Assembly: GCA_026003755.1 (NCBI GenBank) | Contig: BPHV01000003.1 | Span: forward strand, 248,001-312,000 | Source of the DNA: Candidatus Roseilinea sp. | Lineage (GTDB): Bacteria; Chloroflexota; Anaerolineae; J036; Brachytrichaceae | DNA length: 64,000 nt | Reading direction: 5' to 3' | Shown here: positions 54,344-64,000 of the stretch, piece after piece | Numbering within the stretch: position 1 is the first letter of the stretch | How the letters are laid out: every line of letters begins with the position of its first letter | Notes under the pieces: model-generated | The model's database searches: none | What the model was told of the DNA's origin: nothing | What the model saw: only the letters and a program-made list of their open reading frames with translations | Position numbers and translations under genes: made by a program

Positions 54344-56158
54344 GTGGCTATCCTGGGCTTCTCCGTCCGCCGCGCGTGGCTGAACCTCCGGAATCGCTGG
54401 CGCCGGCGGCGCAAGTTCCCCCCTTTCGTCATCGTCCCTCTAGAAGGCGAAATTGTCGAGCTGCCGCCTTCATGGCCGGAGCTGCCGTTGTTTCTCGCGC
54501 GGCTGGTGCCGATGCCTTTGGGGCCGCTCAGCGTCAGCGAGTTGCGTCGCACCTTCGAGCAGCTAGCACTTGACCCGCGAGTGCAGGGCGTCGTGCTTCG
54601 GATCGCGTGCGTGGCCAACCCGGCCGTCTATCAGAGCTTGCGCGATCTGTTGACGCGCTTTCGCAGCAGTGGCAAACGTCTTGTCGCCTACGCGGAATCG
54701 CTCGGCCCCTTTCAGTATTATCTGGCGTGCGCCTGCGATCAGGTCGTCATGCCGCCCAGCGCTGAGTGGAATGTCCTGGGCTTCTACAACACATATCTCT
54801 TCCTCAAGGATGCGCTGGATCACCTGGGCGTTGGCGTTGATGTGGTGAACGTCTCGCCGTTCAAGTCTGCCGGTGATATCTTCTCGCGCAACGATTTCTC
54901 GCCCGATTCGCGCGCACAGGCCGAATGGCTGCTGGATGCGCGCTTCGACGCGCTCGTGCGAGGCATCGCCGAAGGCCGGAATCTCAGTCCGGAGCGTGTG
55001 CGCGAGTTGATTGATGGTGCGCCCCTGAGCGCTCGGGAAGCCGTGCAACATGGCCTGCTCGATGCGGCGCTCTACGAAGATGAACTCGATCGCTTCCTCA
55101 TGCCCGAACCGCCCGCAGCGGGAGATGGGCGCATCGCGCGTTTGGCGCAGCGCATTGAGAAGGTGGCGCCTAGGCTCGCCGATGACCTGCGTCGCGCTCA
55201 ACACGCGGCTGCCGAGCGGGCGCGGCGTGCCTGCATCCACTTAGAGGAAGTGCGCCGGTCGCTCCTCTTCCCCGTCGTCGAATATGCGCCCAAGGTGATT
55301 GGCGTGGTGAAAGTCGAGGGACTAATTGCGTCCGGCACCAGTCGGCGTTTGCCCATCCCGCTTCCGCTGGCCGGCGAGCAAATTGCCGGATCCAGCAGCG
55401 TCGCACAAGCCATCCGGCGCGCCGAGGCCGATGATCGTATTGCCGCAGTGATCCTCTACGTGGATTCCGGAGGTGGTTCGGTACTGGCGTCCGACCTGAT
55501 CGCGCGTGAGATGCGCCGTCTGCGCGCCCGGAAGCCCGTTGTAGTTTACATGGGTGGCACGGCGGCGTCGGGCGGTTACTATGTGTCAGCGCTTGCGAAT
55601 TGCATCGTCGCTCAGCCGCTGACCATTACCGGCAGCATTGGGGTCGTTGCGCTCAAGCCGAACACGCGCGAGGCGTTCGAGAGGCTTGGCGTGCATCGCG
55701 TGACGCTGCAGCGTGGCAAGCGCGCTGCGCTATTCAGTGACGTTGAGCCGATGGACGAGGAGTCGCGCGCGGTTTTCGCCGGCCTGGTTGCACGCGCTTA
55801 CGAGGACTTCAAACGAGTGGTGGCGGAAGGGCGCGCCATTGCGCCCGCCGCCCTGGAACCCATCTGCGGTGGGCGTGTGTGGACCGGCGCACAAGCGAAG
55901 GATCACCGGTTGGTGGATGCGTTAGGGGATTTCACGGTAGCGGTGGAGAAAGCGCGTGAGCTAGGCGGCTTGCCCAGCAACAAACGTGTGGGTGTGGTTG
56001 TCATCACACCCCCGCGCAGGCCGATGCTGCCTCCGACCTTTTCGGCGATTGCGCGCCCAGCGCGCGCTACCTTGGATGGCTTGCGCGAGCTGCGTGAGCT
56101 GCTCACCGAAACGAGCGCGTGGGCGGTGTCGCTTTGGCGCAGCAGCGTCACACGTTAG
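54344..56158 (+). CDS. sppA: Signal peptide peptidase SppA, two-domain S49 protease
   Basis: A 604-residue tandem S49 protease, the long (67 kDa-type) form. The N-terminal half supplies the catalytic Lys in NVSPFKSAGDIFSRND and the C-terminal half the Ser in GGTAASGGYYVSALA, as in E. coli SppA. ILYVDSGGGSVLASDLI and TITGSIGVVALKP are typical. It degrades signal peptides left in the membrane. No clear N-terminal membrane helix is seen; only a basic stretch (RNRWRRRRKF) precedes the domain, so membrane attachment may be peripheral. The start is GTG and apparently leaderless. Confidence 0.92.
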   Translation: MAILGFSVRRAWLNLRNRWRRRRKFPPFVIVPLEGEIVELPPSWPELPLFLARLVPMPLGPLSVSELRRTFEQLALDPRVQGVVLRIACVANPAVYQSLRDLLTRFRSSGKRLVAYAESLGPFQYYLACACDQVVMPPSAEWNVLGFYNTYLFLKDALDHLGVGVDVVNVSPFKSAGDIFSRNDFSPDSRAQAEWLLDARFDALVRGIAEGRNLSPERVRELIDGAPLSAREAVQHGLLDAALYEDELDRFLMPEPPAAGDGRIARLAQRIEKVAPRLADDLRRAQHAAAERARRACIHLEEVRRSLLFPVVEYAPKVIGVVKVEGLIASGTSRRLPIPLPLAGEQIAGSSSVAQAIRRAEADDRIAAVILYVDSGGGSVLASDLIAREMRRLRARKPVVVYMGGTAASGGYYVSALANCIVAQPLTITGSIGVVALKPNTREAFERLGVHRVTLQRGKRAALFSDVEPMDEESRAVFAGLVARAYEDFKRVVAEGRAIAPAALEPICGGRVWTGAQAKDHRLVDALGDFTVAVEKARELGGLPSNKRVGVVVITPPRRPMLPPTFSAIARPARATLDGLRELRELLTETSAWAVSLWRSSVTR

Positions 56159-56226
56159 CGTGGCCGAGCGCTTGCATCGTCCGCTACGGCGATGCGAACG
56201 CGTGTCGGTGACGGTGCAGCGCGCCG

Positions 56227-56643
56227 TCACTTTACACGCCACTCGCCGTCAATCGTCTCCGGGTTTTTTGTGCGGCCCGCGTCGGTGGACGAATAAAACC
56301 GGCCGCCCTCGATCTGGGCGCGATGTTCCTCGACGACGTGCGTCGGGCACATCGCGATGAACGATTCGATGCCCACGAGCAACACGCCGAGGTCGTCCAG
56401 TTGGCCGAGCAGCGGCGCGATGTCGGGGAAGAAGTCTACGGGCGACACCACATAGAGCGCCGTGGCGATCGGCAGCGCCTTGAGATAGATGGGCACACGC
56501 GGGTCGCGCAGCAAACGCCAGACCAACCGCGCGCGGTTGATCAGCGCCCTGAATACCCCGACTTGGGGTGTGACATTCTGATTGTTCCACACTTCGCCCT
56601 CCTCGCTTGCGCTTCGTCGCGCGCCTACCGGCTGCTCCGGCAA
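56227..56643 (-). CDS. DUF1232 (YkvA-like) membrane protein
   Basis: A 138-residue protein with the DUF1232 core LLRDPRVPIYLKALPIATALYVVSP, followed by VDFFPDIAPLLGQLDDLGVL, which form a short hydrophobic hairpin. The C-terminal 45 residues are polar. The family is widespread and of unknown function. The exact start is unsure: codons at 56643 and further in are possible, and the conserved part begins about residue 35. An overlapping frame of similar length (56249-56656) lacks the family motif and is ignored. Confidence 0.8.
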   Translation of the reverse strand: MPEQPVGARRSASEEGEVWNNQNVTPQVGVFRALINRARLVWRLLRDPRVPIYLKALPIATALYVVSPVDFFPDIAPLLGQLDDLGVLLVGIESFIAMCPTHVVEEHRAQIEGGRFYSSTDAGRTKNPETIDGEWRVK

Positions 56644-56853
56644 GCAGCGTGTTCAAACCATGTGGGATAAATGCCAGCGGCGATCACGCGCCGATGCGAC
56701 ACTGTACATGCGCTATTCTAGCGCGAAGCGCGGCGCCCTGTGCTCGCCAACGCGGCGTGGGCCAACGCAGCGCCCAACGCGTCCCGCATGCGCCAGGCGC
56801 CGTCGCGCGGGTGAGGGATGCGCCCGCCCTTTCTGTTTGTGCAATTGGACGGG

Positions 56854-58906
56854 CTAGCCCGGGTGCCTCTCCCGCGCCAGACTGCGCGCTTGGGCGATCC
56901 AGCCGGCGTAGTCCGGCTGGCGCAGCTTGTTGGGCGGGCAGATCTTCATCAGCCGTTCGATGGGCGTGTTGGCCAGCGCTTCGTATGTGCAGATGCCGGC
57001 TTCGTAGAGTTTGCGCTCATACACGCTCCCGATGCCTTTGAGCAGTTTGAGGTCGTCGGGCGCTGTGCCTTGCCACACGCGCCCGACCGAATTTGTCTCT
57101 ATGGCCAGGCGCTGCGCGTCGGCGCGAACTGCTCCGAAGTCCACGCGCAACAACGTTGAGTCGTCTAATTCGAGGATGCGCTTGAAGGCCTCATCGGCGA
57201 GGTGGGCCAGCTCCCAGAACGTGCCGATGCCGGCGGCGTACAACTGCTGCTTGAAGACCGCGCCAATACCCTTGGCCATCGCCAGGTCTTGTGGGCATTC
57301 GCAGGAGCGCACCTCGCCGCCGGACGCGACGGCGGCGCGCGCCGCCGCCGCTTTCGTCTGCTTGACATACTCGCGTATGAGCGCCAGCCGTTCGTCGGGG
57401 GATGCCTCGGTGACCGGCGTCGTCGCTTTGGCCTCGATCGTCGCCTGGAGCGCATCGCGTTCGGCGATCGCCGCGTTCAACCGATCCTGTAGTTCGGCCA
57501 GTTGCGTGTGGAGTTCGGCTTGGGCCTGAGCGCTGGTTTCCAGATCGCTCTGGAGCTTGGCCTGTTGCTCGTTCAGGCTGGCGAGTTGGGCGTTGCGCTC
57601 CTGAAGCCGCGCTTCTGCATCTTCCTTGGCCTGCTTCAGGGCATAGGTAATGGACTGGAGCAGCGCCAGCTTGCTCTTTAAGTCGGTAGGAATCTCACCT
57701 TCCGGCGCTTTGAATAGTGTGAGCAGCCAGGCCCTGGAGGTCGGCCTCGACGGCAGCGAGGCGGGCGCGCAGGTCGCCGAGTTGGGCGGTTTTGGGCGTC
57801 GAGTTGAGCCGTCAGTTCGGCTTTTTGAGCGACCTCTGTGTCAAAATCGGCGCGGAGCGCATCGTGTTTCTTCTGTAGTTCTTGTAGCGCCGTCGTGCGC
57901 GCTTGGAGCCGCGTCTCTAATTCAACCTTGTCGGCGAAGATGGCGTCGAGTTCAGCCTGGAGCGCGTCAAGTTGCGACTGTAGCGCTAGGGTTGGCTCGC
58001 CCGGCTGCGTTGCTTCGGCTCGCGCAGCGCCGCCAGCGGCGCGCTCCGTGGTGGTTTGGGCTGGGGGGATGGCTTGCTGCTCAATCGTCTCGGGAGACTG
58101 CGTCCCCAAGTGCCTGAGCCGATCCTCATACGCCTTCGTGTGCTTCTCATACATGGCGACGAGCTCCGCGCCGGCGAAGGCGAGTGTGGCAAGTCCATCG
58201 CGCAGGGAGCGAATTTCGTTCTGCAACGCTGCGACGCGCGCTTCAAGTTCTGCCGTGGCTATCTGCGGCGCTGCGCCGGCGGCCGGTGTGTGACCGCAGC
58301 AGCCACTGCGATGTCCGCCGGAGCGGTGAGTTCCCCCTGCGCTTCGGCGGTCGCTTCGGTCTCAAATTCAGGCGTCGTCGGCGGCGTGGGCTGGAATCCG
58401 TCGGCATCTTCCCGGGTGGTCTCAGTTGCAAATTGAGCGCGCGGCGCGGCGATCTCGCGCGCTGTTTCGGCTGTAACGCGAGCGCGAAGTTCATCGGCTT
58501 CTGCCAGCGCTCTGGCCAGTTGCGCCCTTAGCTCGTCTAACCGGGCATGGCACTGGCGCAGCTCGTCTTCGAAGGCGGAGCGATCCGTAGTAGCGGCGCG
58601 CAGCTCGTCTTGCAGCCGCACGATAGTCGCCTGCGACGCTTCTCGCCCTTGTTCGGCCAGGGCGCAACTTCTCCTCGAGGATGCCGATGTTGGCGTTGAG
58701 GGTGTTAATGTGCGAGTCCTTGATGACCAGCTCGGGACTGCGCGTTCGTGAAGTCGCGCTTGGCGCGCTCTGCGAATGTCTGCGCTGTTTGCGACGCGCG
58801 ACTCCAGCTCGCGGATAGTCTCCCTCGTCCGGCCTCGCGCTAAGAGCAAGCCGATGATGAAACCGATGACCAGCGCAGCGATCAGTAAAGGGAGGTTGAT
58901 ATCCAT
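56854..58906 (-). CDS. Membrane-anchored coiled-coil protein with C-terminal HhH-like repeats, frameshifted
   Basis: About 680 residues when frames are joined; at least four indels occur (near 57,720, 58,230-58,260 and two at 58,670-58,740). The ATG at 58906 begins MDINLPLLIAALVIGFIIG, one membrane helix. Then comes a long coiled coil (heptads rich in Leu, Ala, Glu, Arg, for example ALQSQLDALQAELDAIFAD). The C-terminus has two copies of a DUF4332/HhH-like unit, MAKGIGAVFKQQLYAAGIG and LLKGIGSVYERKLYEAGIC, about 75 residues apart. Such units occur in ribosomal-protein L21-like and DNA-binding contexts; here the function is unknown. It follows a second, similar coiled-coil gene. Confidence 0.7.
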
Positions 58907-58969
58907 AAGCTTTGCTCTGGGAGGTGCGGGGCAGACCGGCGCTTTCCGCACCATTTGGCTAACTTGCAG

Positions 58970-59737
58970 TCAGCTCTCGTCGGGCGCCGGCAGTCCCGCT
59001 TCGCTCAGACGAGATTTCAATGCATGGATGTGTGCCATCGCCCTGCTCAACGCCTCCTCCTTCATCTTGATGAGGGCCGAGGTGTATAGCGCAAGTTCGG
59101 CGGCCACATCGTTGCGTGCGCGGGAGAGTTTGGCTTCCAATGCTTCTTTCTCGGCGCTGAGCGTTTCAACCTCCCGGCGCAGCTCTTGCGCACTGGCGGC
59201 GAGCGCGTTGAGCGCAGCTTCTTTGTCGCTGAGCACGCTGATGATCGCATCGTAGTTGGTCTTCATCGTCGCGATTTCGGCGTTGGCGCCGTCAAGCTGC
59301 GCGGTCAGTTCGGCAACGCGGGCTGTCGCTGCATCGAGTTGCCCGCGGATCTCGGCGAAGGCGGACTTCAGTCGCGCCCACTCGGCTGCCCGCTCGCTTA
59401 AACGGGTTTCTAGGTCGGCCTTTTCCTCCGTCAACGATTGGAGGCCGGCTTCGAGGGTGGCTTTCTGTGCGTTGAGCGACTGGACATTGCTCTCTAACGC
59501 GGCGACCCGTTGGCGGGAGTCGAGCAGGCTGGCTTCGGCCGTGCGGAGCTTAGCTTGGAGCGTTTGCACTTGGCTGTGCGCGTCACTCAGGTCTCGTTCG
59601 GCGCTTTGGAGTTTCGCGTGTAGGTCACGCATGCGGCTCTCAACTTCTGCAACGCGCCGGCGATAGGGAATGAAGGTGAAGAGCGAGCCGACGATGATGC
59701 CGATGATCGCAGCGACGGCGTGGGAGAACCCATCCAT
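58970..59737 (-). CDS. Membrane-anchored coiled-coil protein
   Basis: A 255-residue protein. One helix at 8-25 (AVAAIIGIIVGSLFTFIP) is followed by a nearly continuous coiled coil to about residue 230 (LQAKLRTAEASLLDSRQRV, LTEEKADLETRLSER). It has no recognised domain. GAGGAGG lies upstream of the ATG at 59737, so this gene has a good translation start and no indels. It is directly upstream of the larger coiled-coil gene and shares its layout (helix then coil), so the two may form one scaffold. Confidence 0.75.
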   Translation of the reverse strand: MDGFSHAVAAIIGIIVGSLFTFIPYRRRVAEVESRMRDLHAKLQSAERDLSDAHSQVQTLQAKLRTAEASLLDSRQRVAALESNVQSLNAQKATLEAGLQSLTEEKADLETRLSERAAEWARLKSAFAEIRGQLDAATARVAELTAQLDGANAEIATMKTNYDAIISVLSDKEAALNALAASAQELRREVETLSAEKEALEAKLSRARNDVAAELALYTSALIKMKEEALSRAMAHIHALKSRLSEAGLPAPDES

Positions 59738-59868
59738 ATTGCCTCCTCATGGGCGTTGTCCTTCGGAAACTGATTTGAGTTTGAACGAAGTCGAGGCAAA
59801 TGTCAATGAGTTTGCCGGAAGGGGCTTGCAAGGGCGATTTGCGCTGGGGATGGCTATCCGTTGCGGGC

Positions 59869-59874
59869 TACAAT
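59869..59874 (+). promoter_or_regulatory. -10-like element before the YhdH-type gene
   Basis: TACAAT ends 9 nt before the ATG at 59884; no ribosome binding site is seen between them. Confidence 0.4.
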
Positions 59875-59883
59875 GATGCAGCC

Positions 59884-60896
59884 ATGAATCGGGGGTTCAA
59901 GGCGCTTGTCGTCAGCGAGCGACCGGAAGGTGGGTTCGAGCGGGTCAGTGAAGACGCGCCAGCTTGCCGATCTGCCGGCGAATGACACGCTGATTCGCGT
60001 GCGTTATTCGTCGCTGAACTACAAAGATGCGCTCTCGGCGACGGGCAACCGTGGGGTGACACGTTGCTATCCGCACACGCCGGGCATTGACGCTGCCGGG
60101 GAGGTCGTCGAAAGCGCAAGCGCGGACCTTTGGGCCGGGCGATGCGGTCATCGTCACCGGCTATGACCTAGGCATGAACACGCCAGGTGGCTTTGGCCAA
60201 TACATCCGCGTTCCATCGGCGTGGGTGGTGCGGAAACCGGATGGGCTGACCTTGCACGAGAGTATGGCGCTGGGCACCGCAGGCTTGACGGCTGCGCTCA
60301 GCGTGCATCAACTCCAGCGCCATGCGCTGACGCCGGAGCAGGGTGAGGTGTTGGTCACCGGCGCGAGTGGGGGCGTGGGCTGCTTGACCGTTGCCATCTT
60401 GAGCAAGCTGGGATACTCCGTTGTTGCGGCAACGGGCAAGGCCGATGCCGGCGACTGGCTCAAGCAGCTTGGCGCGCAAATGGTCTTGTCCCGCGACGAC
60501 CTGCGCGACGTGAGCGGTAAGGCGCTGCTCAAAGAGCGTTGGGCCGGTGTGGTGGATGCTGTCGGCGGGGATATCCTCGCCACGGCTATCAAAACGACGA
60601 AGCGCGGCGGCTGCGTGGTGTGCTGCGGCAACGTTGCCTCGCCTGAGTTGCGCATTACCGTGTATCCGTTTATCCTGCGTGGCGTAACCTTGCAGGGCGT
60701 GGACTCCCGCGGAAACGCCGATGGCGCTGCGGCTGCAAATGTGGCACAACTTGGCCAACGCGTGGAAGCCATCGCCAACGGGCGTTCGCGGCGATTGCGC
60801 AGACCGTCGCGCCTCACCGGGCTGGATCCGATGATAGATGCCATCTTGCAGGGCGGAATACGCGGGCGGGTGGTGGTGGATTTAAGTGATGGATGA
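59884..60896 (+). CDS. YhdH/YhfP-type quinone oxidoreductase (acrylyl-CoA reductase-like), frameshifted
   Basis: About 335 residues when joined; indels lie near 59,940, 60,125 and between about 60,715 and 60,790. The N-terminus reads MNRGFKALVVSERPEGG, then IRVRYSSLNYKDALSATG and YPHTPGIDAAGEVV in the next frame, and from 60,140 VIVTGYDLGMNTPGGFGQY, VLVTGASGGVGCLTVAILS (NADPH loop) and LDPMIDAILQGGIRGRVVVDL. The YhdH branch of the medium-chain dehydrogenases reduces acrylyl-CoA with NADPH in some species; zinc ligands are absent, as expected. Stop 12 nt before the thioredoxin-like gene. Confidence 0.83.
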
Positions 60897-60908
60897 AGTG
60901 GAGGCGAG

Positions 60909-61393
60909 ATGACGGTTGTTCAGATTTTCAACCAGTATTCGTTTCTCCTGCTGTCGGCGATTGCGCTGGCGATGGTGGCCGCGGTGTTGACCCGCCGGCG
61001 CGCCAGGCCGATCTTCTGGGTCGTGTGGGGGTGGGGCATTAGTCGGCGTCGTCGCCTACGCGCTGATTAGCCGTGTGCCCCAGACGGCCACGGTGAAGTT
61101 GGACACCGCCGCTGACATCCGCATCGCGATCCAGACGGCGGGTAAGCCTGTCCTGGTTGAGTTCTACTCCAATTACTGAAGCGCATGCATCAGTGCGCGT
61201 CCGGCCGTGCGCCGGATCGAAGAGGAATGGAAAACCGGCCAGGTGCTGTTGCTCGACATGGGCTAATCCGGGAACGCGACAGTTCGCGGCTCAGGTTGGC
61301 TTCGAGTTCACGCCCACGTTTATCTTGTATGACCCGCAGGGGAATGAGGTGCGGCGCTGGCGCCGGCCGCCGGAGCTGAGCGAGTTGCCCTAA
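60909..61393 (+). CDS. Membrane-anchored thioredoxin-like protein with in-frame TGA in the CxxC motif
   Basis: About 160 residues when joined. GGAGG precedes the ATG. A membrane helix (FLLLSAIALAMVAAVL) and a second hydrophobic stretch (GVVAYALISRV, after a one-base shift near 61,030) lead to a thioredoxin domain: GKPVLVEFYSNY, then TGA at 61177-61179, then SACISARPAVRRIEEEW. TGA stands exactly where the first Cys of CxxC belongs. It could be selenocysteine (UxxC) or a base error. A second one-base shift (near 61,264) leads to FEFTPTFILYDPQGNEV, with the cis-Pro of the fold. Its job would be thiol redox chemistry outside the membrane. Confidence 0.65.
61200..61216 (+). promoter_or_regulatory. 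Possible bacterial SECIS-type hairpin
   Basis: TCCGGC (61200-61205), loop CGTGC, GCCGGA (61211-61216). The loop begins 27 nt after the TGA and has G as its second base, within the limits usually used for bacterial selenocysteine insertion elements. In GC-rich DNA such a hairpin can occur by chance. Confidence 0.25.
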
Positions 61394-61440
61394 GCGGCGG
61401 CGTGGCGCGCTGCCGCTCGTTGGGGGATGCCCGTGCGCCT

Positions 61441-61808
61441 CTAGCCCTCGATGGCGCACTCGATGTGTTCGAGCTGTGGCGCGGCGTTGTGTCGGTCTAG
61501 CTCAATGGCAATGACATCAATCTGCCATTGGGCATCTAGAAGGCCATGTGCGTCTAGGTAAGCCCTGGGCGGTGGCGATCAGCTTGGCGCGCTTGCGCCG
61601 AGAGAGGGTCTCCTGCGGCCGGCCATAGGGCGTCGCTGCGCCGCGCGCGCACTTCGACAAAGATGATCATATCGCCGCGTTCGGCCACGATGTCGAGTTC
61701 GCCGTGGTCGTGGCGCCAATTGCGCGCGCGCAAGACGTAGCCGCACTCGGTGAGATACCTGGCGGCGATGGCCTCGCCCCAAGCGCCGATGTCTCTGCGC
61801 TTTGCCAT
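61441..61808 (-). CDS. yraN: YraN/UPF0102 nuclease-like protein, frameshifted
   Basis: About 121 residues when two one-base shifts (near 61,570 and 61,610-61,640) are joined. The N-terminal half RDIGAWGEAIAARYLTECG, NWRHDHGELDIVAERGD and IIFVEVRAR holds the Glu, Asp and E-x-K-like residues of a restriction-endonuclease-type fold (here EVR replaces EVK). The end reads DAQWQIDVIAIELDRH. The family's role is unsettled (a Holliday junction resolvase-like nuclease has been proposed). Its start overlaps the stop of the upstream membrane-protein gene as TGATG. Confidence 0.82.
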
Positions 61809-62252
61809 CAGGCTTCTTCTTCCGCCTCAGGGGGGTGCGCCGTCTCGCGCCCGGCGATCGTGGCCGCGATCAGGCTGATGCCCAGGCTGATCAGCCCGAA
61901 GATGAGAATTAACCCGGGCCGGACATCTATCCCCGGCGCCTGTCCGCCGAGGACGAAGGTGGAGGCTACCAGCCCCATGATCGCGCCGACGCCCACCCAC
62001 AGGCCGATAGATGGCGCCGAGTATCCGACCGATGCGCGGATCGGTGAAACCGGTTGCGGCTTTCCGACCCGCCAGGATGGCGACGGTGGCAGCGGTGGCG
62101 AGATTGCCCCACCAACCGGCCGAAAGCGCCGCGCCGGCCATGAGCGTTTGGTTCCGCTCCAGCAGAGAGAGGATGAAGAGCTGAACGAGGATTGCGACTA
62201 TTGCCGTGGCGATGAACGAAATGATCAAATACCGCAAATGCAGACGATTCAT
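61808..62252 (-). CDS. Small four-helix membrane protein, frameshifted
   Basis: About 147 residues after one frame change near 62,005. Part one (MNRLHLRYLIISFIATAIV onward) has two hydrophobic helices and a polar GRKAATGFTDPRIGRILG stretch; part two (GVGAIMGLVASTFVLGG, then LILIFGLISLGISLIAATIAG) has two more, and the protein ends EAEEEA. I do not recognise a family. It lies between purH and yraN on the same strand with a one-base overlap to yraN, so it is part of that unit. Confidence 0.65.
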
Positions 62253-62300
62253 ATCCTCTTACCTGACCGTGGACTCGTTGAGCAGCCGCGCGTCGCGCGC

Positions 62301-63859
<1,559 letters not shown>

Positions 63860-63869
63860 GGTGCGCGCT

Positions 63870-63875
63870 ATTATC
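63870..63875 (-). promoter_or_regulatory. -10-like element before purH
   Basis: GATAAT on the minus strand ends 10 nt before the purH ATG. The remaining sequence up to the window edge holds only a short open frame without recognisable features. Confidence 0.35.
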
Positions 63876-64000
63876 TCACTATCCCCCCGCGCGGGTCTGG
63901 GTGGTCGGGGATGTCCTCCGTGCTGCTTGGCTGGGATTCTCGATTACTTCTCTGATCGCCGCCGCGAGCGGTTCGTGCTCTGCGGCGTGGTCGTTCAGGT

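Noticed and set aside
63879-64000. Possible end of another gene on the minus strand upstream of purH
   Set aside because: Two frames are open for about 35-40 codons to the window edge, but neither resembles a family well enough to call, and indels are frequent here.

Overview
The window reads as chromosomal DNA of a high-GC bacterium, most likely a Chloroflexota member of the Anaerolineae/Roseiflexus kind. That placement is an inference from the gene set: Rex, TrmFO, ThyX, a mevalonate-phosphate-decarboxylase-type enzyme with its catalytic triad, SbtA with a PII-like partner, dense short intergenic spaces and no outer-membrane genes. There are no CRISPR arrays, insertion sequences, phage genes or rRNA. 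One tRNA (Leu, anticodon TAG) is present.

Layout. 0-8.7 kb (minus strand): a sugar/uronate catabolic operon running aldehyde dehydrogenase, a very large kinase-dehydrogenase-SCP2-aldolase fusion, a drug/metabolite-transporter-type membrane protein, a GH2 beta-glucuronidase ending in an SCP2-like domain, and the start of a ChbG-like deacetylase. 9-11.2 kb: clpP, tig and tRNA-Leu. 11.4-18.2 kb: small housekeeping genes (histidine phosphatase, rsmD, a NAGPA-type lipoprotein, trmFO, rex, a small lipoprotein) and glnA with a structured leader. 18.3-22.6 kb: a ribose-type sugar ABC transporter. 22.8-25.9 kb: MFS, DUF190, crcB and a CDF transporter. 25.9-32.7 kb: HIT, epimerase, an ABC exporter pair, a SirB1-like protein, thyX, MFS, a DUF59 protein and a histone-H1-like small protein. 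32.8-36.7 kb: secD-secF, then sbtA with a PII-like gene.

36.7-43.6 kb (plus strand): subtilase, esterase, ATP-grasp ligase, circularly permuted ATP-grasp ligase, YbdK/GCS2 ligase and a mevalonate-decarboxylase-like protein. Three different amide-bond-forming folds side by side suggest an uncharacterised peptide- or amide-building pathway; this is the best candidate here for an undescribed system. 43.6-49.4 kb (minus): GT2, a 2-hydroxyacid dehydrogenase, a CAP-domain protein, a GT39-like enzyme and radC. 49.5-64 kb: a zinc-ribbon membrane protein, polX, uxaC, ferritin, sppA, DUF1232, two membrane-anchored coiled-coil proteins, a YhdH-type oxidoreductase, a thioredoxin-like protein with an in-frame TGA in its CxxC motif, yraN, a small membrane protein and purH.

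Beta-glucuronidase at one end and uronate isomerase at 52-54 kb fit use of glucuronides. Many genes, above all in 50.2-53.7 and 57-64 kb, are broken by single-base indels although the encoded protein continues in another frame. Because conserved genes such as purH and polX are hit repeatedly, I read most of these as sequence or assembly errors and annotate each as one gene. Several start codons lie only 6-11 nt after a -10-like hexamer, which suggests frequent leaderless transcription.
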